Shown: one piece after another, positions 16,413-25,820 of the stretch
Numbering within the stretch: the stretch's first letter is position 1
Layout: each line of letters opens with the position of its first letter
Assembly (NCBI GenBank): GCA_036504075.1
Contig: DASXVX010000025.1
Span: 1-45,644 of the forward strand
Length of the DNA: 45,644 bases
DNA from: DASXVX01 sp036504075
GTDB taxonomy: Bacteria; Bacillota; Sulfobacillia; Symbiobacteriales; Symbiobacteriaceae
Direction: 5' to 3'
The notes under the pieces: model-generated
The model's database searches: none
What the model was told of the DNA's origin: nothing
What the model saw: only the letters and a program-made list of their open reading frames with translations
Translations under genes and position numbers: made by a program

Positions 16413-18062
16413 ATGCGGCGCACACGTTTTTCCTGGTTGATTGTGGCATCGTTGGTGGTCATGCTGCTCGTATCGGCCTGTACCGGCGCCAATCCCACGA
16501 CCGGCGGCACCAGCGCCGGCCCTGCGGGGGAGAAGGCTGCACCGCAGGTTCAGGGCAACCTCGTCTATGCGTCCAGCGACAACCCGGTTAGCTTTAACCC
16601 GATCCTGCTCACGGATTCGGCTTCGTACTGGGTGGCCGAACGAGTCTTTTCCAGCCTGGTGAACATCAACGTAAAGCTGGAGCCGGTAGGTGACCTCGCG
16701 ATCGATTGGACCGCGTCGCCCGACGGGTTGCAGTGGACGTTCCGGCTCCGCAAGGATGTCAAGTTCCACGACGGCCAGCCGTTCACGGCCGAAGACGTAG
16801 CCTTTACCTATAACACCATCAAAGACAAGACCTACACCGGCCCGTACGGTGCCGCCTTCAAATGGCTGGACCGGGTCGAAGTCGTGGATCCCTACACGGC
16901 CAAATTCATTCTCAAAGAGTCGTACGCGCCGTTCATCACCACCATGACGTTCGGCATTCTGCCGAAGCATCTGTACGACGCCAAACCGGTGGCGGAGATG
17001 AAAGACAACCCGGCGAACCGCAAGCCGGTCGGGACCGGGCCGTGGAAGTTCGGGGAATGGGTGCCCGGGCAGTATATCGCCCTGACCCGCAACGACAGCT
17101 ACTACGCCGAAGGCCCGTACATTCCGGACGTGCGGCTGAAGTTCGTGGCGGATTCCAACGTTTCGGTGGCCCAGCTGGAGGCCGGCGAAATCGGCGCCAT
17201 GCTGGTGCCGTCCAAAGACGTCAAGCGCATCACCAGCACGTATGCGGACAAGTTGAGCTTTTACAAGTATGAGGGTACCTCGTTTGAGTATATCTGCTTT
17301 AACCTGACCAGGCCGGGCCTGATGGACAAGGCGGTCCGCCATGCCATCGCCTACGCCGTGGACCGGCAGAAAATGGTCACCGACATCCTCGAGGGTGAGG
17401 CGGTGGTCATGGACACGACCATGGCGCCCGGCTCCTGGGCCTATACGACCCAGGGCGTCACGCACTACACCGCCGACCCGAAGAAGTCCATGGCGATTCT
17501 GGAGCAGGCCGGCTATGTGTTGGGGACCGACGGCATTTACAGCAAGGACGGCAAGCGCCTCTCCTTCACGCTCATCACAAACGCGGGCCACACCGCCCAC
17601 GAGTCGGTGGCGCTGCTGATCCAGAAGGAGCTGAAGGACGTCGGCATTGAGATCAAGACCGACTTCATTGAGAACTCGGTGATGCTGGACAAGTACGTGT
17701 ACCCCGGGAACTTTGACCTGTTCCTCTCCAACTTTGGCAGTGGCATCGACCCGGACCAGTACAGCTTCTTCCACTCCTCACAAGCCCAGAAAAACGCCCA
17801 GGGCCGGTTTGTGGGCTACAACCGGGCCTCGTATAGCAATCCGGAAGTGGACCGGCTGCTGGAAGATGGGCGCAAGGAGCCCGACAAGGCCAAACGCGCG
17901 GCGATTTACGCCAGGTACCAGCAGATTATTGCCGACGATATCCCGTGGTTGGTCCTGTACAGCCCCAAGAATACCTACGCCGTTAAGAAGCAGGTGAAGG
18001 GCGTGATCTCCGGTCCAATCGGGCCGCTGCTGCCCCGAGTCTGGTACAGCGAACAGCCGTGA
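16413..18062 (+). CDS. ABC transporter substrate-binding lipoprotein (family 5, peptide/nickel type)
   Basis: A 549-residue SBP_bac_5 protein that captures a peptide-like ligand outside the cell for the permeases encoded next. The N-terminus is a lipoprotein signal with lipobox LVSAC. Family stretches are clear: LRKDVKFHDGQPFTAEDVAF, then RKPVGTGPWKFGEW, then AIAYAVDRQKM. ATG 16413 follows AAAAGGGGG. The first permease starts 6 bases after its stop. Ligand preference (oligopeptide, dipeptide, nickel or glycoside) cannot be settled by sequence alone. Confidence 0.92.
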   Translation: MRRTRFSWLIVASLVVMLLVSACTGANPTTGGTSAGPAGEKAAPQVQGNLVYASSDNPVSFNPILLTDSASYWVAERVFSSLVNINVKLEPVGDLAIDWTASPDGLQWTFRLRKDVKFHDGQPFTAEDVAFTYNTIKDKTYTGPYGAAFKWLDRVEVVDPYTAKFILKESYAPFITTMTFGILPKHLYDAKPVAEMKDNPANRKPVGTGPWKFGEWVPGQYIALTRNDSYYAEGPYIPDVRLKFVADSNVSVAQLEAGEIGAMLVPSKDVKRITSTYADKLSFYKYEGTSFEYICFNLTRPGLMDKAVRHAIAYAVDRQKMVTDILEGEAVVMDTTMAPGSWAYTTQGVTHYTADPKKSMAILEQAGYVLGTDGIYSKDGKRLSFTLITNAGHTAHESVALLIQKELKDVGIEIKTDFIENSVMLDKYVYPGNFDLFLSNFGSGIDPDQYSFFHSSQAQKNAQGRFVGYNRASYSNPEVDRLLEDGRKEPDKAKRAAIYARYQQIIADDIPWLVLYSPKNTYAVKKQVKGVISGPIGPLLPRVWYSEQP

Positions 18063-18068
18063 CCGGCC

Positions 18069-19046
18069 ATGCGTAGGTACGTCCTGGGCCGGCTCCTGCA
18101 GGTGATCCCCATGGTGCTCGGCGTGACGCTGATCTCCTTCGTGATCATCAAACTGGCCCCCGGCGGCTTCATGACCGTAATGGCCGACAACCCGGACGTG
18201 GACCCGGCCCTGGTGGACCGGGTCCGGGTGATGTATGGGCTTGACCGGCCGGTCATGATCCAGTACCTGGTGTGGCTGGGCCGGCTGTTGACGGGCAACT
18301 TTGGTGAGTCGTTCGTCGAGGCCCGTCCGGTGATGGCGATCTACTTGCAATGGCTGCCCAACACGCTGTTGCTGAACGTGCTGGGCATGTGCTGCATTTT
18401 CCTGCTGGCCATTCCGATCGGGATCATCGCCGCGGTCAAGCAGTACTCCCGGTTTGACTTTGTGGTGACCGCGATTACGTTTGCCAGCGAAGCGCTGCCC
18501 AGTTTCGTGCTGGCCATGGTGCTGATTTACGCCGTCGCGCTGCCGTCCCACGGGGCCATTCCGCTGGGGGGGATCGCCACCTACGGGGTGAGGCTGGGGA
18601 ACGCGGGGCTGACAGCGGTGCTGTTGGATCGGGCCCGACACCTGGTGCTGCCGCTGACGGTGGTCGTCTTCGGCGGGCTGACGGGGCTGACCCGGTATGT
18701 CCGCTCCAGCATGCTGGAAGTGATCCGGGAGGACTTCGTGCGCACGGCCCGGGCCAAGGGGCTGCCGGAGCGGGTGGTCATTTACCGGCACGCGCTTCGC
18801 AATGCGATCATTCCGATCATCACCGTGGTGGGCCAGATGATCCCGGCCATGATGGGCGGATCGGTGGTGGTGGAGCAGGTTTTCGGCTGGCCCGGCATCG
18901 GGTTGATGACACTCCGGGCCGTTCTGCAGCGGGATTACCCGGTGATCATGGCGTCGCTGACCGTGGGCGCCGTGCTGACGATCGTGACGTACCTGGTTGT
19001 GGATGTGCTGTACGTGGTGGTCGATCCGCGCATCAAGTACAGTTAA
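18069..19046 (+). CDS. ABC transporter permease (DppB/OppB type)
   Basis: A 325-residue membrane protein with about six helices that forms half of the importer channel. The BPD-type EAA loop is seen in EDFVRTARAKGLPERVVIYRHALRNAIIPI. The N-terminal MRRYVLGRLLQVIPMVLGV start and the WLGRLLTGNFGESF stretch are typical of DppB-like permeases. It follows the binding-protein gene by 6 bases and precedes the DppC-type permease by 12. Confidence 0.93.
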   Translation: MRRYVLGRLLQVIPMVLGVTLISFVIIKLAPGGFMTVMADNPDVDPALVDRVRVMYGLDRPVMIQYLVWLGRLLTGNFGESFVEARPVMAIYLQWLPNTLLLNVLGMCCIFLLAIPIGIIAAVKQYSRFDFVVTAITFASEALPSFVLAMVLIYAVALPSHGAIPLGGIATYGVRLGNAGLTAVLLDRARHLVLPLTVVVFGGLTGLTRYVRSSMLEVIREDFVRTARAKGLPERVVIYRHALRNAIIPIITVVGQMIPAMMGGSVVVEQVFGWPGIGLMTLRAVLQRDYPVIMASLTVGAVLTIVTYLVVDVLYVVVDPRIKYS

Positions 19047-19058
19047 GGGGGGCGCAGA

Positions 19059-19910
19059 TTGGTGGAGGAGGTCAGCCTCGGGAAGGCGGTCTGGCGGCGA
19101 TTCCGGCGATCCAAGCCGGCCATGGCCGGCCTCGCCGTGCTGCTGCTCCTCTGCGCCATGGCGCTCCTGGCGCCGCACCTGGCGACCCACCCTTACGACG
19201 ACATGCACACGGAGGACCGGTTCCACCGGCCCGCGGCCGAGTATCCGCTGGGCACCGACCACCTGGGGCGCGATATCTGGAGCCGGATCGTGTGGGGCAG
19301 TCGAATCTCGCTTTCCGTGGGCTTTCTGTCGGCGGCACTCGCCGTGTCGGCCGGCACGCTGGTGGGAGCCGTGGCCGGTTACTACGGGGGCTGGGTAGAC
19401 GTGGTCGTCAGCCGGGCCGTGGAGACGGTGATCGCCATTCCGCTGTTCTTTTTGCTCATTACGATCGTGGCCGTGGTGCACCGTTCGGTTTTCGACATCG
19501 TGCTGATCATCGGGCTCTCCACCTGGCCGCGGGTCGTTCGCATCGTCCGGGGGGAGTTTCTCAAGCTGAAAGCCCGGGATTTTGCGGAGGCGTCCCGGGC
19601 GCTGGGGGCTACTGATGCGCGGATCATCTGGCGGCAGATTCTGCCGAACGCCATCGCCCCGGTGATCGTCGCCGCCACGCTGCTGATCGGCCAGGCGATT
19701 CTGACGGAGTCGGCGCTCAGTTTCCTGGGCTTCGGCGTGCCACCGCCTTTTCCGAGCTGGGGCTCCATGGTCTCCTCAGGCAAGGACTACCTGCGGGATT
19801 CCCCGTGGATCGCCCTGGCGCCGGGCGCTTTCATTTTTATCACGGTGATTTCGTTCAATTTTGTCGGCGACGGGCTCCGGGACGCGCTGGACCCGAAACT
19901 GAAGCGATAA
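19059..19910 (+). CDS. ABC transporter permease (DppC/OppC type)
   Basis: A 283-residue membrane protein, the second channel half. Typical features: GTDHLGRDIWSRIVWGSRISL near residue 65, the EAA loop around FAEASRALGATDARI, and LTESALSFLGFGVPPPFPSWG near the C-terminus. TTG 19059 is the start, preceded by AAGGGGGG. The operon ends right after this gene in a strong terminator: the ATPase genes (DppD/DppF type) that normally complete such operons are absent, so ATPases must be shared from another locus. Confidence 0.93.
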   Translation: MVEEVSLGKAVWRRFRRSKPAMAGLAVLLLLCAMALLAPHLATHPYDDMHTEDRFHRPAAEYPLGTDHLGRDIWSRIVWGSRISLSVGFLSAALAVSAGTLVGAVAGYYGGWVDVVVSRAVETVIAIPLFFLLITIVAVVHRSVFDIVLIIGLSTWPRVVRIVRGEFLKLKARDFAEASRALGATDARIIWRQILPNAIAPVIVAATLLIGQAILTESALSFLGFGVPPPFPSWGSMVSSGKDYLRDSPWIALAPGAFIFITVISFNFVGDGLRDALDPKLKR

Positions 19911-19913
19911 CGG

Positions 19914-19948
19914 AAGCCCGGCCCTGTTCGAGGGGCCGGGCTTTATTT
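19914..19948 (+). terminator. Terminator of the importer operon
   Basis: AAGCCCGGCCC (19914-19924) pairs with GGGCCGGGCTT (about 19933-19943) around a short loop, followed by TATTT. Confidence 0.88.
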
Positions 19949-20045
19949 CGCGACTGACTCCGTCAGTCGCGGGGTGGTCTTGACCGGCGGGTCATAATGG
20001 GTCCTTCGCCCGATTGCTTCGGGTGCCGGATTTGTGCTTAAGCAC
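19949..20045. promoter_or_regulatory. Palindromes upstream of the multicopper oxidase gene
   Basis: A 10-bp perfect hairpin with a 3-base loop (arms 19949-19958 and 19962-19971, CGCGACTGAC type) and a 12-bp perfect palindrome GTGCTTAAGCAC (20034-20045) lie in front of an AT-rich stretch (20046-20125) that must hold the promoter. The palindrome may be an operator; no regulator is identified. Confidence 0.4.
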
Positions 20046-20136
20046 TGCATGAAATATACTTGCTTCACCCGATATCATCATAAACTTTTTAAATGTATAT
20101 TTATCGTAATGTCAACGTACAAGAAGGAGGCCCATT

Positions 20137-21144
20137 ATGCGTAACAAGTGGATTCCCGCAAGCGTGGCAGCCCTGACGCTGCTTGCCGTCGCCGTTTCGG
20201 GCTGCTCCACGGCCACCAAGGCGACCGACACCGGCCACAATGCTGCCCCGGCCGCGGCCTCCGGCGCGATCACCTGGCAGGACATGGACAAGATGCATGA
20301 GGCGGGCATCAAGGCGTTCCCGGCCGAGACCGCCGGCAAGGGCAACCAGACGCTTCAGCCGGACATGGACGGCGACGTGAAGGTCTTCCACCTGACGGTG
20401 AGCAAGATTCAGTGGGAAGTCGCCCCCGGCAAGAAAGTCGATGCCTATGCGTACAACGGCCAGGTTCCCGGCCCCGCCATTCACGTGACCGAAGGCGACA
20501 AGGTCCGGGTGATCGTCAAGAACGACCTGCCGGAGTCCACGGCGGTGCACTGGCACGGCCTGCTGGTCAGCAACGACCAGGACGGCGTCCCGTACCTGAC
20601 CCAGCCGCCGATTACCCCCGGCTCGACCTACACCTATAACTGGGTGGCGGTGAATCCCGGCACCCAGATGTACCACAGCCATCACAACTCCACGGCTCAG
20701 GTGACCAAGGGGCTTTACGGCGCCCTGATTGTCGACCCGAAGGAGAAGGCCGAGAGGACCAAGTACAAGGAAACGGTGGATGCCACCATGTTCCTGAGCG
20801 ACGGCAACCTGGGCTTCACGCTGAACGGCAAGGAGTTCCCGGCCACGTCGCCGATTTCGGCGAAGCGGGGCGACAAGGTCCGCATTCGCTACATCAACGC
20901 CGGCCAGCTGGTCCATACCATGCACCTGCATGGGCTGACGCAGTTGGTGGTGGAGAAGGACGGTTATTCGCTCCCGCAGCCGTACAAGGCCGACACGATT
21001 CTGATCGGCCCCGGCGAGCGGTACGACGTGATCGTGGATGCGAACAACCCGGGCGCCTGGGCGCTGCACTGCCACGTGCTGGGCCACGCGGAAAGCGAGC
21101 ACGGCATGTTTGGCATGGTGACGGCGCTGATCGTGGCGAAGTAG
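20137..21144 (+). CDS. Two-domain multicopper oxidase lipoprotein
   Basis: A 335-residue extracytoplasmic copper oxidase with lipobox VSGC in the signal peptide. Domain 1 (about 85-205) carries HWHG and HSHH; domain 2 (about 205-335) carries HTMHLHG and HCHVLGHAESEHGM. These provide the ligands of the type 2/type 3 trinuclear cluster and, in domain 2, a type 1 site with Met. Only two cupredoxin domains with type 1 copper in the second corresponds to the two-domain laccase-like class, which works as a trimer with the trinuclear site between subunits. The substrate could be metals (Cu+, Mn2+, Fe2+) or phenols. ATG 20137 follows AAGGAGG. It stands alone, between its palindrome-bearing promoter and a strong terminator. 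Confidence 0.88.
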   Translation: MRNKWIPASVAALTLLAVAVSGCSTATKATDTGHNAAPAAASGAITWQDMDKMHEAGIKAFPAETAGKGNQTLQPDMDGDVKVFHLTVSKIQWEVAPGKKVDAYAYNGQVPGPAIHVTEGDKVRVIVKNDLPESTAVHWHGLLVSNDQDGVPYLTQPPITPGSTYTYNWVAVNPGTQMYHSHHNSTAQVTKGLYGALIVDPKEKAERTKYKETVDATMFLSDGNLGFTLNGKEFPATSPISAKRGDKVRIRYINAGQLVHTMHLHGLTQLVVEKDGYSLPQPYKADTILIGPGERYDVIVDANNPGAWALHCHVLGHAESEHGMFGMVTALIVAK

Positions 21145-21155
21145 TCCCCGACCGC

Positions 21156-21188
21156 AAAACGACCTGCCCAACCGGGCAGGTCGTTTTT
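21156..21188. terminator. Terminator between the multicopper oxidase and SWIM genes
   Basis: AAAACGACCTGCCC pairs with GGGCAGGTCGTTTT around a 4-base loop, with A and T runs on both sides; it works for both converging genes. Confidence 0.9.
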
Positions 21189-21983
21189 CTACGTGTCGCG
21201 GCTCTCGGTGGTCAGGCCGCACTGCCGGGCCAGGGCACCGGCGCAGGCGCCGGCGATTTGGTAGTAAAACGTCAGCTCGGCCGCAATCTGTACGCCGCCG
21301 GCCGCGCCGGGCAGCGCCCCCAGTTGGGCAACCACCGCCCCGGACTGCTCCGGTGGGTCGAAGCGGAACGCAAGCGTTTCGGCCGCCGGTCCGGCGGTCC
21401 AGAACCGGTCAGGGTCAGCCACGCCGGCAACGGGATATTCGACGTCGCCTCTGGACGCCAGCCGCATGTGGAGATCTTGCAGCAACAGGTTGCGGTCCAG
21501 CCCCCGCAGGTCGATAAGCAACTGCGGGTCGGCATCCAGTTCCGCCGCGAAGCGGTAGCCGACCGCCGCCATGTGCTTGCACGGAAATGCCTGGTCCGGG
21601 CACGAGCAGGCGCCGCCCAGACTCTCGTCGTCTTCCGGAAAGAGCGGGGCGCGGGCCGCGCTGAAGAGGTACTCCACGTCCGGTGGCATCTCCCCGGCGC
21701 GCAGGGCCGCCGCCAGGTCGGGCCGTTTCGCCAGCGCGGTGACCACCCGGCGCCAGTCCTTCGACTCCAGGGGTTCAACGTGAATCTGCACTCGGTACGG
21801 CCTGGGCCGCGAGCCCTGGACCCTCGCCTCGACTACACCGGGGCCGACTCTCAGGTCAAGCACCTTGCCCGCCAGGGCGTAGGTGCGCCCACGCTCGAGC
21901 CGTGACTCCCATCCGAACGATTCCAGCCACGCCAGGAACCGCTTGCCTGCCCAGGTAGCCCCGAACGGTGGTTGCCCGCCCAT
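21189..21983 (-). CDS. SWIM zinc-finger protein
   Basis: A 264-residue protein with the SWIM motif CSCPDQAFPCKHMAAV (CxC...CxH), a zinc-binding DNA/protein interaction element. The N-terminal part (WLESFGWESRLERGRTYALAGKV) is the usual front of bacterial SWIM proteins. The ATG at 21983 follows GGGAG; an upstream GTG (21992) overlaps the stop of the SNF2 gene. The SNF2 helicase gene directly upstream in the same direction is the classical partner of this family, and the gap of 5 bases means translation is probably coupled. The pair is thought to act on DNA or chromatin-like complexes; the precise role is unknown. Confidence 0.88.
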   Translation of the reverse strand: MGGQPPFGATWAGKRFLAWLESFGWESRLERGRTYALAGKVLDLRVGPGVVEARVQGSRPRPYRVQIHVEPLESKDWRRVVTALAKRPDLAAALRAGEMPPDVEYLFSAARAPLFPEDDESLGGACSCPDQAFPCKHMAAVGYRFAAELDADPQLLIDLRGLDRNLLLQDLHMRLASRGDVEYPVAGVADPDRFWTAGPAAETLAFRFDPPEQSGAVVAQLGALPGAAGGVQIAAELTFYYQIAGACAGALARQCGLTTESRDT

Positions 21984-21988
21984 GTCGC

Positions 21989-24900
21989 TCACTCCCGATC
22001 CAAGGTGAAGAGTGTCCGCAGCTCCGCCGTGGTCAGTTCGGTCAGTGCGCCCTCGCCTGTGGCGACGACCCGGTCGACCAGTTGACGCTTGCCCGCGATG
22101 AGGGCGTCGATTTTCTCTTCGACCGTGCCGGCGGCGATCAGCTTGTGGACGAGCACGTTTCGCTGCTGGCCGATGCGAAAAGCCCGGTCGGTGGCCTGGT
22201 TCTCGACCGCCGGGTTCCACCAGCGGTCGAAATGGAAGACGTGGTTGGCGCCCGTCAGGTTAAGTCCCACGCCGCCGGCTTTCAGCGTGAGGACGAAGAC
22301 CGGCGGTCCTCCGGGCGACTGGAAGCGTTCGACCATGCGGGCCCGTTCCGGCCCGGGCACGCCGCCGTGCAAGAAGAGCACTTCGCGGTTCCAGACGGCG
22401 CTCAGGTGCTGCCGGAGCAGCCGGCCCATGGCGGCATACTGCGTGAAGATCAACGCCCGGTCGCCCTCGGCCAGCACCTCCTCCAGCATGTCCATGAGGC
22501 GGTTGAGCTTGCCGGACCGGTCATCCAGCCGGCTTTCGTCGCCCAGGAACTGGGCGGGGTGGTTGCAAACCTGTTTGAGCCGGGTGAGCGTCGCCAACAC
22601 CAGGCCGCGCCGCTGGAGGCCATCGGCCTTTTCGATTTTCCTGAGCATGTCGTCCACCACCGCGGCATAAAGGCCCGCCTGCTCGTCGGTCAGGTTCACG
22701 TAGACCGGTTGCTCCAGCTTCTCGGGCAGATCCGAAATGATGCTCGGGTCGGTTTTGACGCGCCGCAAAATGAACGGCTGCATGATGCTGCGCAGGCGGG
22801 CCGCCACGGTCTCGTTCCGGTGGCGCTCAATCGGAATGACGAAGCGGGTCTGAAACTCCTTCGCGGACCCGAGGTATCCGGGGTTGAGAAAGTCCATGAG
22901 CGACCAGAGTTCCGTCAGCCGGTTCTCCACCGGCGTGCCGGTCAGGGCGATGCGGTAGCCGGCCGGGAGCGAACGGAGACTCTGGCTCTGCCGGGTATCG
23001 GCGTTTTTGATATTTTGCGCCTCGTCGAGGACGATGCCGGCCCAAACGACCGTGGCCAGGTCCGCAAGGTCGCGGATTGACAGGGCGTAGGTGCTGATCA
23101 CGACATCGTGGGACCGGGCCGCGTCCGCAAACTCTTCGCCGCGCCGACGGTCCGTCCCGTGGTGGACCAGCAGCCGGAGGTCCGGGCCGAACCGCGCCAG
23201 TTCCCGCTGCCAGTTGCTCACCAGCGAGGTGGGGCAAATCAGGAGCGTGGGGGCGGTGGTCAGGCCGGCGGCGCGCTCGTGCAGGAGCAGGGCGATCATC
23301 TGGATCGTCTTGCCGAGGCCCATGTCGTCGGCCAGGCAGGCGCCGAAGCCGTACGTCCGCAGAAAGGCGAGCCAGGCGAAGCCGCGGGCCTGGTACGGGC
23401 GGAGTACGCCGGCCAGGCCCCGCGGGGGCGGCAATTCGGCCAGGCGGTCGGTCCCGGTCAGACGCTCGAGCACCGCCCGGACGCCGCTGTCGACCTCCAG
23501 GCCGGCCAGTTCCGCGCCGCCAACGGGCTCCAGGTCCCCGGCCGTCAGCCGGAGGGCGTCGCCCACGGTGATGTGCCCGGCCCGCTGTTCGAGCTGGCTG
23601 ACCAGCGCTGCCAGCCGCTCCGGGGCCAGTTCCACCCACTGGCCGTCGAGGCGGACCAGGGGGGCGTTCTGCTTCACCAGCTGCCTGAGCTCCGACAGCT
23701 TCACCGGTTTGCCGCCGAGCATGATTTCCCAGTCGACGTCCAGCAACTGGGCGAGGCCCAGCATCGAGGCCCCGGCGCCGGGGGGCGACGTGACATGGGC
23801 CCGCACCCGGGCGTCGGCTTTGCCGATTCCGGTGGGCAGGAAGACCCCGATGTCGCGTGCACTGAGCAGGGCGGCGGCTTCCGTGAGAAAGCGGTACGCC
23901 TCCACCAGCGTCAGCGCACACGCCTCAGGCAGCCCAATCCCGAGCAGTCCCTGCAGGGGCGGAAACAGGCGGGCAGCCGAACCCAGGTCGTCCAGCAGGT
24001 CCTCCTTGCCGGCGTCGTCCAACTTGGCCCAGACGGCGGGGACGGGAACCAGGCGGCTGGGGTCGGCTTCCGCTTCTGCCTGGAGCATGACCCGGAGCGT
24101 CCAGACATCGTCGGGCGAGTCAGCCCCCGGCGGTTCCAGGCGCAGGCAGGTCCGGAAGGGGGTCGTGACCTGGCCGGCTTTCTTGAGCACCGGTGCCGCC
24201 CACCGCTCCAACTGGCGGCCGAGTTCGTAAAGCCCCGGCGTCGCCGAAATAACCGGGTTCGCCCGGGCCAGGGCGTTCAGCCACCGTTCGACGACGGATG
24301 CGGTTGCCGGCCGGCCGGCTGGCGGCTCGGTGCGGGCGCTTTCCAGCCAGGACCGGATCTGGGTATCGGCCGTGACCGCCAGAAAGTCGGTCACCAACAC
24401 GGATGCCTGCGGCGGCTCGTGGCAGGCCGGGCTTGTCCGCGGCGCCACCAGCGACAGGCAGACCTGTGGCAGGCTTTCGGCCAGGGCCGCAAGGCGCGCC
24501 TGGTCTGCGGGTTCGGTCAGCAGCAGCTTCCAGCACGCTGCGCCGCGTTCAGTGGCCAGGGCGGGAACGAAGCGCTCCCGCACCAGCAGTTCCATGGTGA
24601 ACCGGGCGGCCTGGCTCCACAGCCGCAAGTCCGACCCGTAGGCGTACTCAGCGGAGGCCGGCGGGAGCGAGGCCAGCAGGGCCAGCACATCGGCCGGGTC
24701 GATCGCCAGCCCGGTCACCTTCCAGGGGGACAGGGCGCTGCTTTTGGGGCCGGACGCCCGGGCTGACCGCTCCCTGGACAGGTCGGGCGACTCCATCGGC
24801 CCCAGGTCCGGGACCGACGGGAGCAGGAAGATGCGGTCCAACGTCGGCGCGCCCGAGAGCAGGGAGTCCAGTTCCGCCAGCTGCATCTGGTAGGGGTGCC

Positions 24901-25021
24901 TGGGCGCGGACGTCTTCGCAGTCCGGCGCCCGGGATGAGTGGAGCGGTACGCGTCTTCGCCCCAAAGAAAGAAGCGGCGATCGGCCAGGGACCAGGTGCC
25001 GTGCAGCACAAACAGCGACAT
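21989..25021 (-). CDS. SNF2-family DEAD/DEAH-like helicase (HepA type)
   Basis: A 1010-residue SWI2/SNF2 ATPase. The N-terminal half (about 1-500) is the bacterial SNF2-associated region; the ATPase core follows with Walker A DDMGLGKTIQ, motif II DEAQNIKN, motif III LTGTPVENRL, and the C-terminal lobe with LIFTQYAAMGRLL, LKAGGVGLNLTGANHVFHFDRWWNPAVENQATDRAFRIGQ. These enzymes translocate on double-stranded DNA and remodel bound proteins. The ATG at 25021 (MSLFVLHGTW) is chosen because GGGGGG lies 7 bases upstream; the extension to 25315 looks non-coding. It forms a two-gene operon with the SWIM protein gene. Confidence 0.92.
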   Translation of the reverse strand: MSLFVLHGTWSLADRRFFLWGEDAYRSTHPGRRTAKTSAPRHPYQMQLAELDSLLSGAPTLDRIFLLPSVPDLGPMESPDLSRERSARASGPKSSALSPWKVTGLAIDPADVLALLASLPPASAEYAYGSDLRLWSQAARFTMELLVRERFVPALATERGAACWKLLLTEPADQARLAALAESLPQVCLSLVAPRTSPACHEPPQASVLVTDFLAVTADTQIRSWLESARTEPPAGRPATASVVERWLNALARANPVISATPGLYELGRQLERWAAPVLKKAGQVTTPFRTCLRLEPPGADSPDDVWTLRVMLQAEAEADPSRLVPVPAVWAKLDDAGKEDLLDDLGSAARLFPPLQGLLGIGLPEACALTLVEAYRFLTEAAALLSARDIGVFLPTGIGKADARVRAHVTSPPGAGASMLGLAQLLDVDWEIMLGGKPVKLSELRQLVKQNAPLVRLDGQWVELAPERLAALVSQLEQRAGHITVGDALRLTAGDLEPVGGAELAGLEVDSGVRAVLERLTGTDRLAELPPPRGLAGVLRPYQARGFAWLAFLRTYGFGACLADDMGLGKTIQMIALLLHERAAGLTTAPTLLICPTSLVSNWQRELARFGPDLRLLVHHGTDRRRGEEFADAARSHDVVISTYALSIRDLADLATVVWAGIVLDEAQNIKNADTRQSQSLRSLPAGYRIALTGTPVENRLTELWSLMDFLNPGYLGSAKEFQTRFVIPIERHRNETVAARLRSIMQPFILRRVKTDPSIISDLPEKLEQPVYVNLTDEQAGLYAAVVDDMLRKIEKADGLQRRGLVLATLTRLKQVCNHPAQFLGDESRLDDRSGKLNRLMDMLEEVLAEGDRALIFTQYAAMGRLLRQHLSAVWNREVLFLHGGVPGPERARMVERFQSPGGPPVFVLTLKAGGVGLNLTGANHVFHFDRWWNPAVENQATDRAFRIGQQRNVLVHKLIAAGTVEEKIDALIAGKRQLVDRVVATGEGALTELTTAELRTLFTLDRE

Positions 25022-25205
25022 GCTTTTTCCCCCCGCTGCCGGCGGTTTGACGGCAGCGATTTCGTGCGGAACCATCCCGATGATTTTAGCACAGCGGGCT
25101 CCTACCCGGAACGGGGATTGACTTGAGGAGGCAGGAACGTCAGTTTGGCACATATACCCCCCCGGGGGGCCGTGGCCAGGTATCGGTGCGAACGGAGGCG
25201 ACAAT

Positions 25206-25811
25206 ATGCGCGGACGCTGGTTGTTTGGGTATGGCGCAGCCCTGGCTTCGGCCGCACTTGTTGGGCTGTCCCACGGTCCTGAACAAGTGGCTTTTAGTCG
25301 CACAGGTACCCGCACTTACTGCGGGGGCCTGGACCTACGGTGCAGCCGGGCTCGCTTTGCTCCCCTGGGCGATTCGGGCCGGCGGTCTACAGTTCAAGCG
25401 GCCGGTGATTTTGATTCTCTGGCTCCTCGCCGGGTCTGTTTTTGGCCCCAGCCTTTATTTCCTTGGCCTACAGTTGACCTCAGGGGTCCAGGGCTGGCGG
25501 CCGGCGCCGTCATGGCGATTCTCGCACTGGCCTTTGGGCAACCTTTGGCAGTATCGCTGCGAGTCGTGCCGGGCATCGTGGCAAGTGGCGCCATCTCGCT
25601 TGGTCTCTCCCTGGCCTTGTTCCACACCGCGATGCGGTACATCGGCGCAGGCCGCACCGGGCTTATCTCATCGACATCGGTCTTTTGGGGAGTCGTGGGC
25701 GCGCTCATCCTGCTGGCGGAGTCGCTCACAGCGAAAATCATCACCGGGGGGCTGTTGATGGTGCTGGGCTTGGCTCTGTTTGCCTGGGAGGCAAGTGATA
25801 GGAGAGCTTGA
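25206..25811 (+). pseudogene. EamA/DMT-family transporter, broken
   Basis: Recognisable pieces of a drug/metabolite transporter lie in alternating frames. The start (ATG 25206 after GGAGG, GYGAALASAALVG) is in one frame; NKWLLVAQVPALTAGAWTYG to GPSLYFLGLQLTSGVQG is in a second frame (about 25275-25490); and AAGAVMAILALAFG to the end, including the typical last helices RYIGAGRTGLISSTSVFWGVV and GGLLMVLGLALFAWE, is back in the first. Two frameshifts (near 25265-25280 and 25485-25500) and a total of ~200 codons instead of ~300 show inactivation and loss of a middle segment. It is the first of several broken genes between 25.2 and 28.0 kb. Confidence 0.8.
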
Positions 25812-25820
25812 AAGCTAACT

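Noticed and set aside
23108..24766. A 552-codon open frame antisense to the SNF2 gene
   Set aside because: It is a GC-rich shadow: Arg/Gly/Gln/Pro-rich with no domain, no ribosome binding site, and the opposite strand encodes a clear SNF2 protein.
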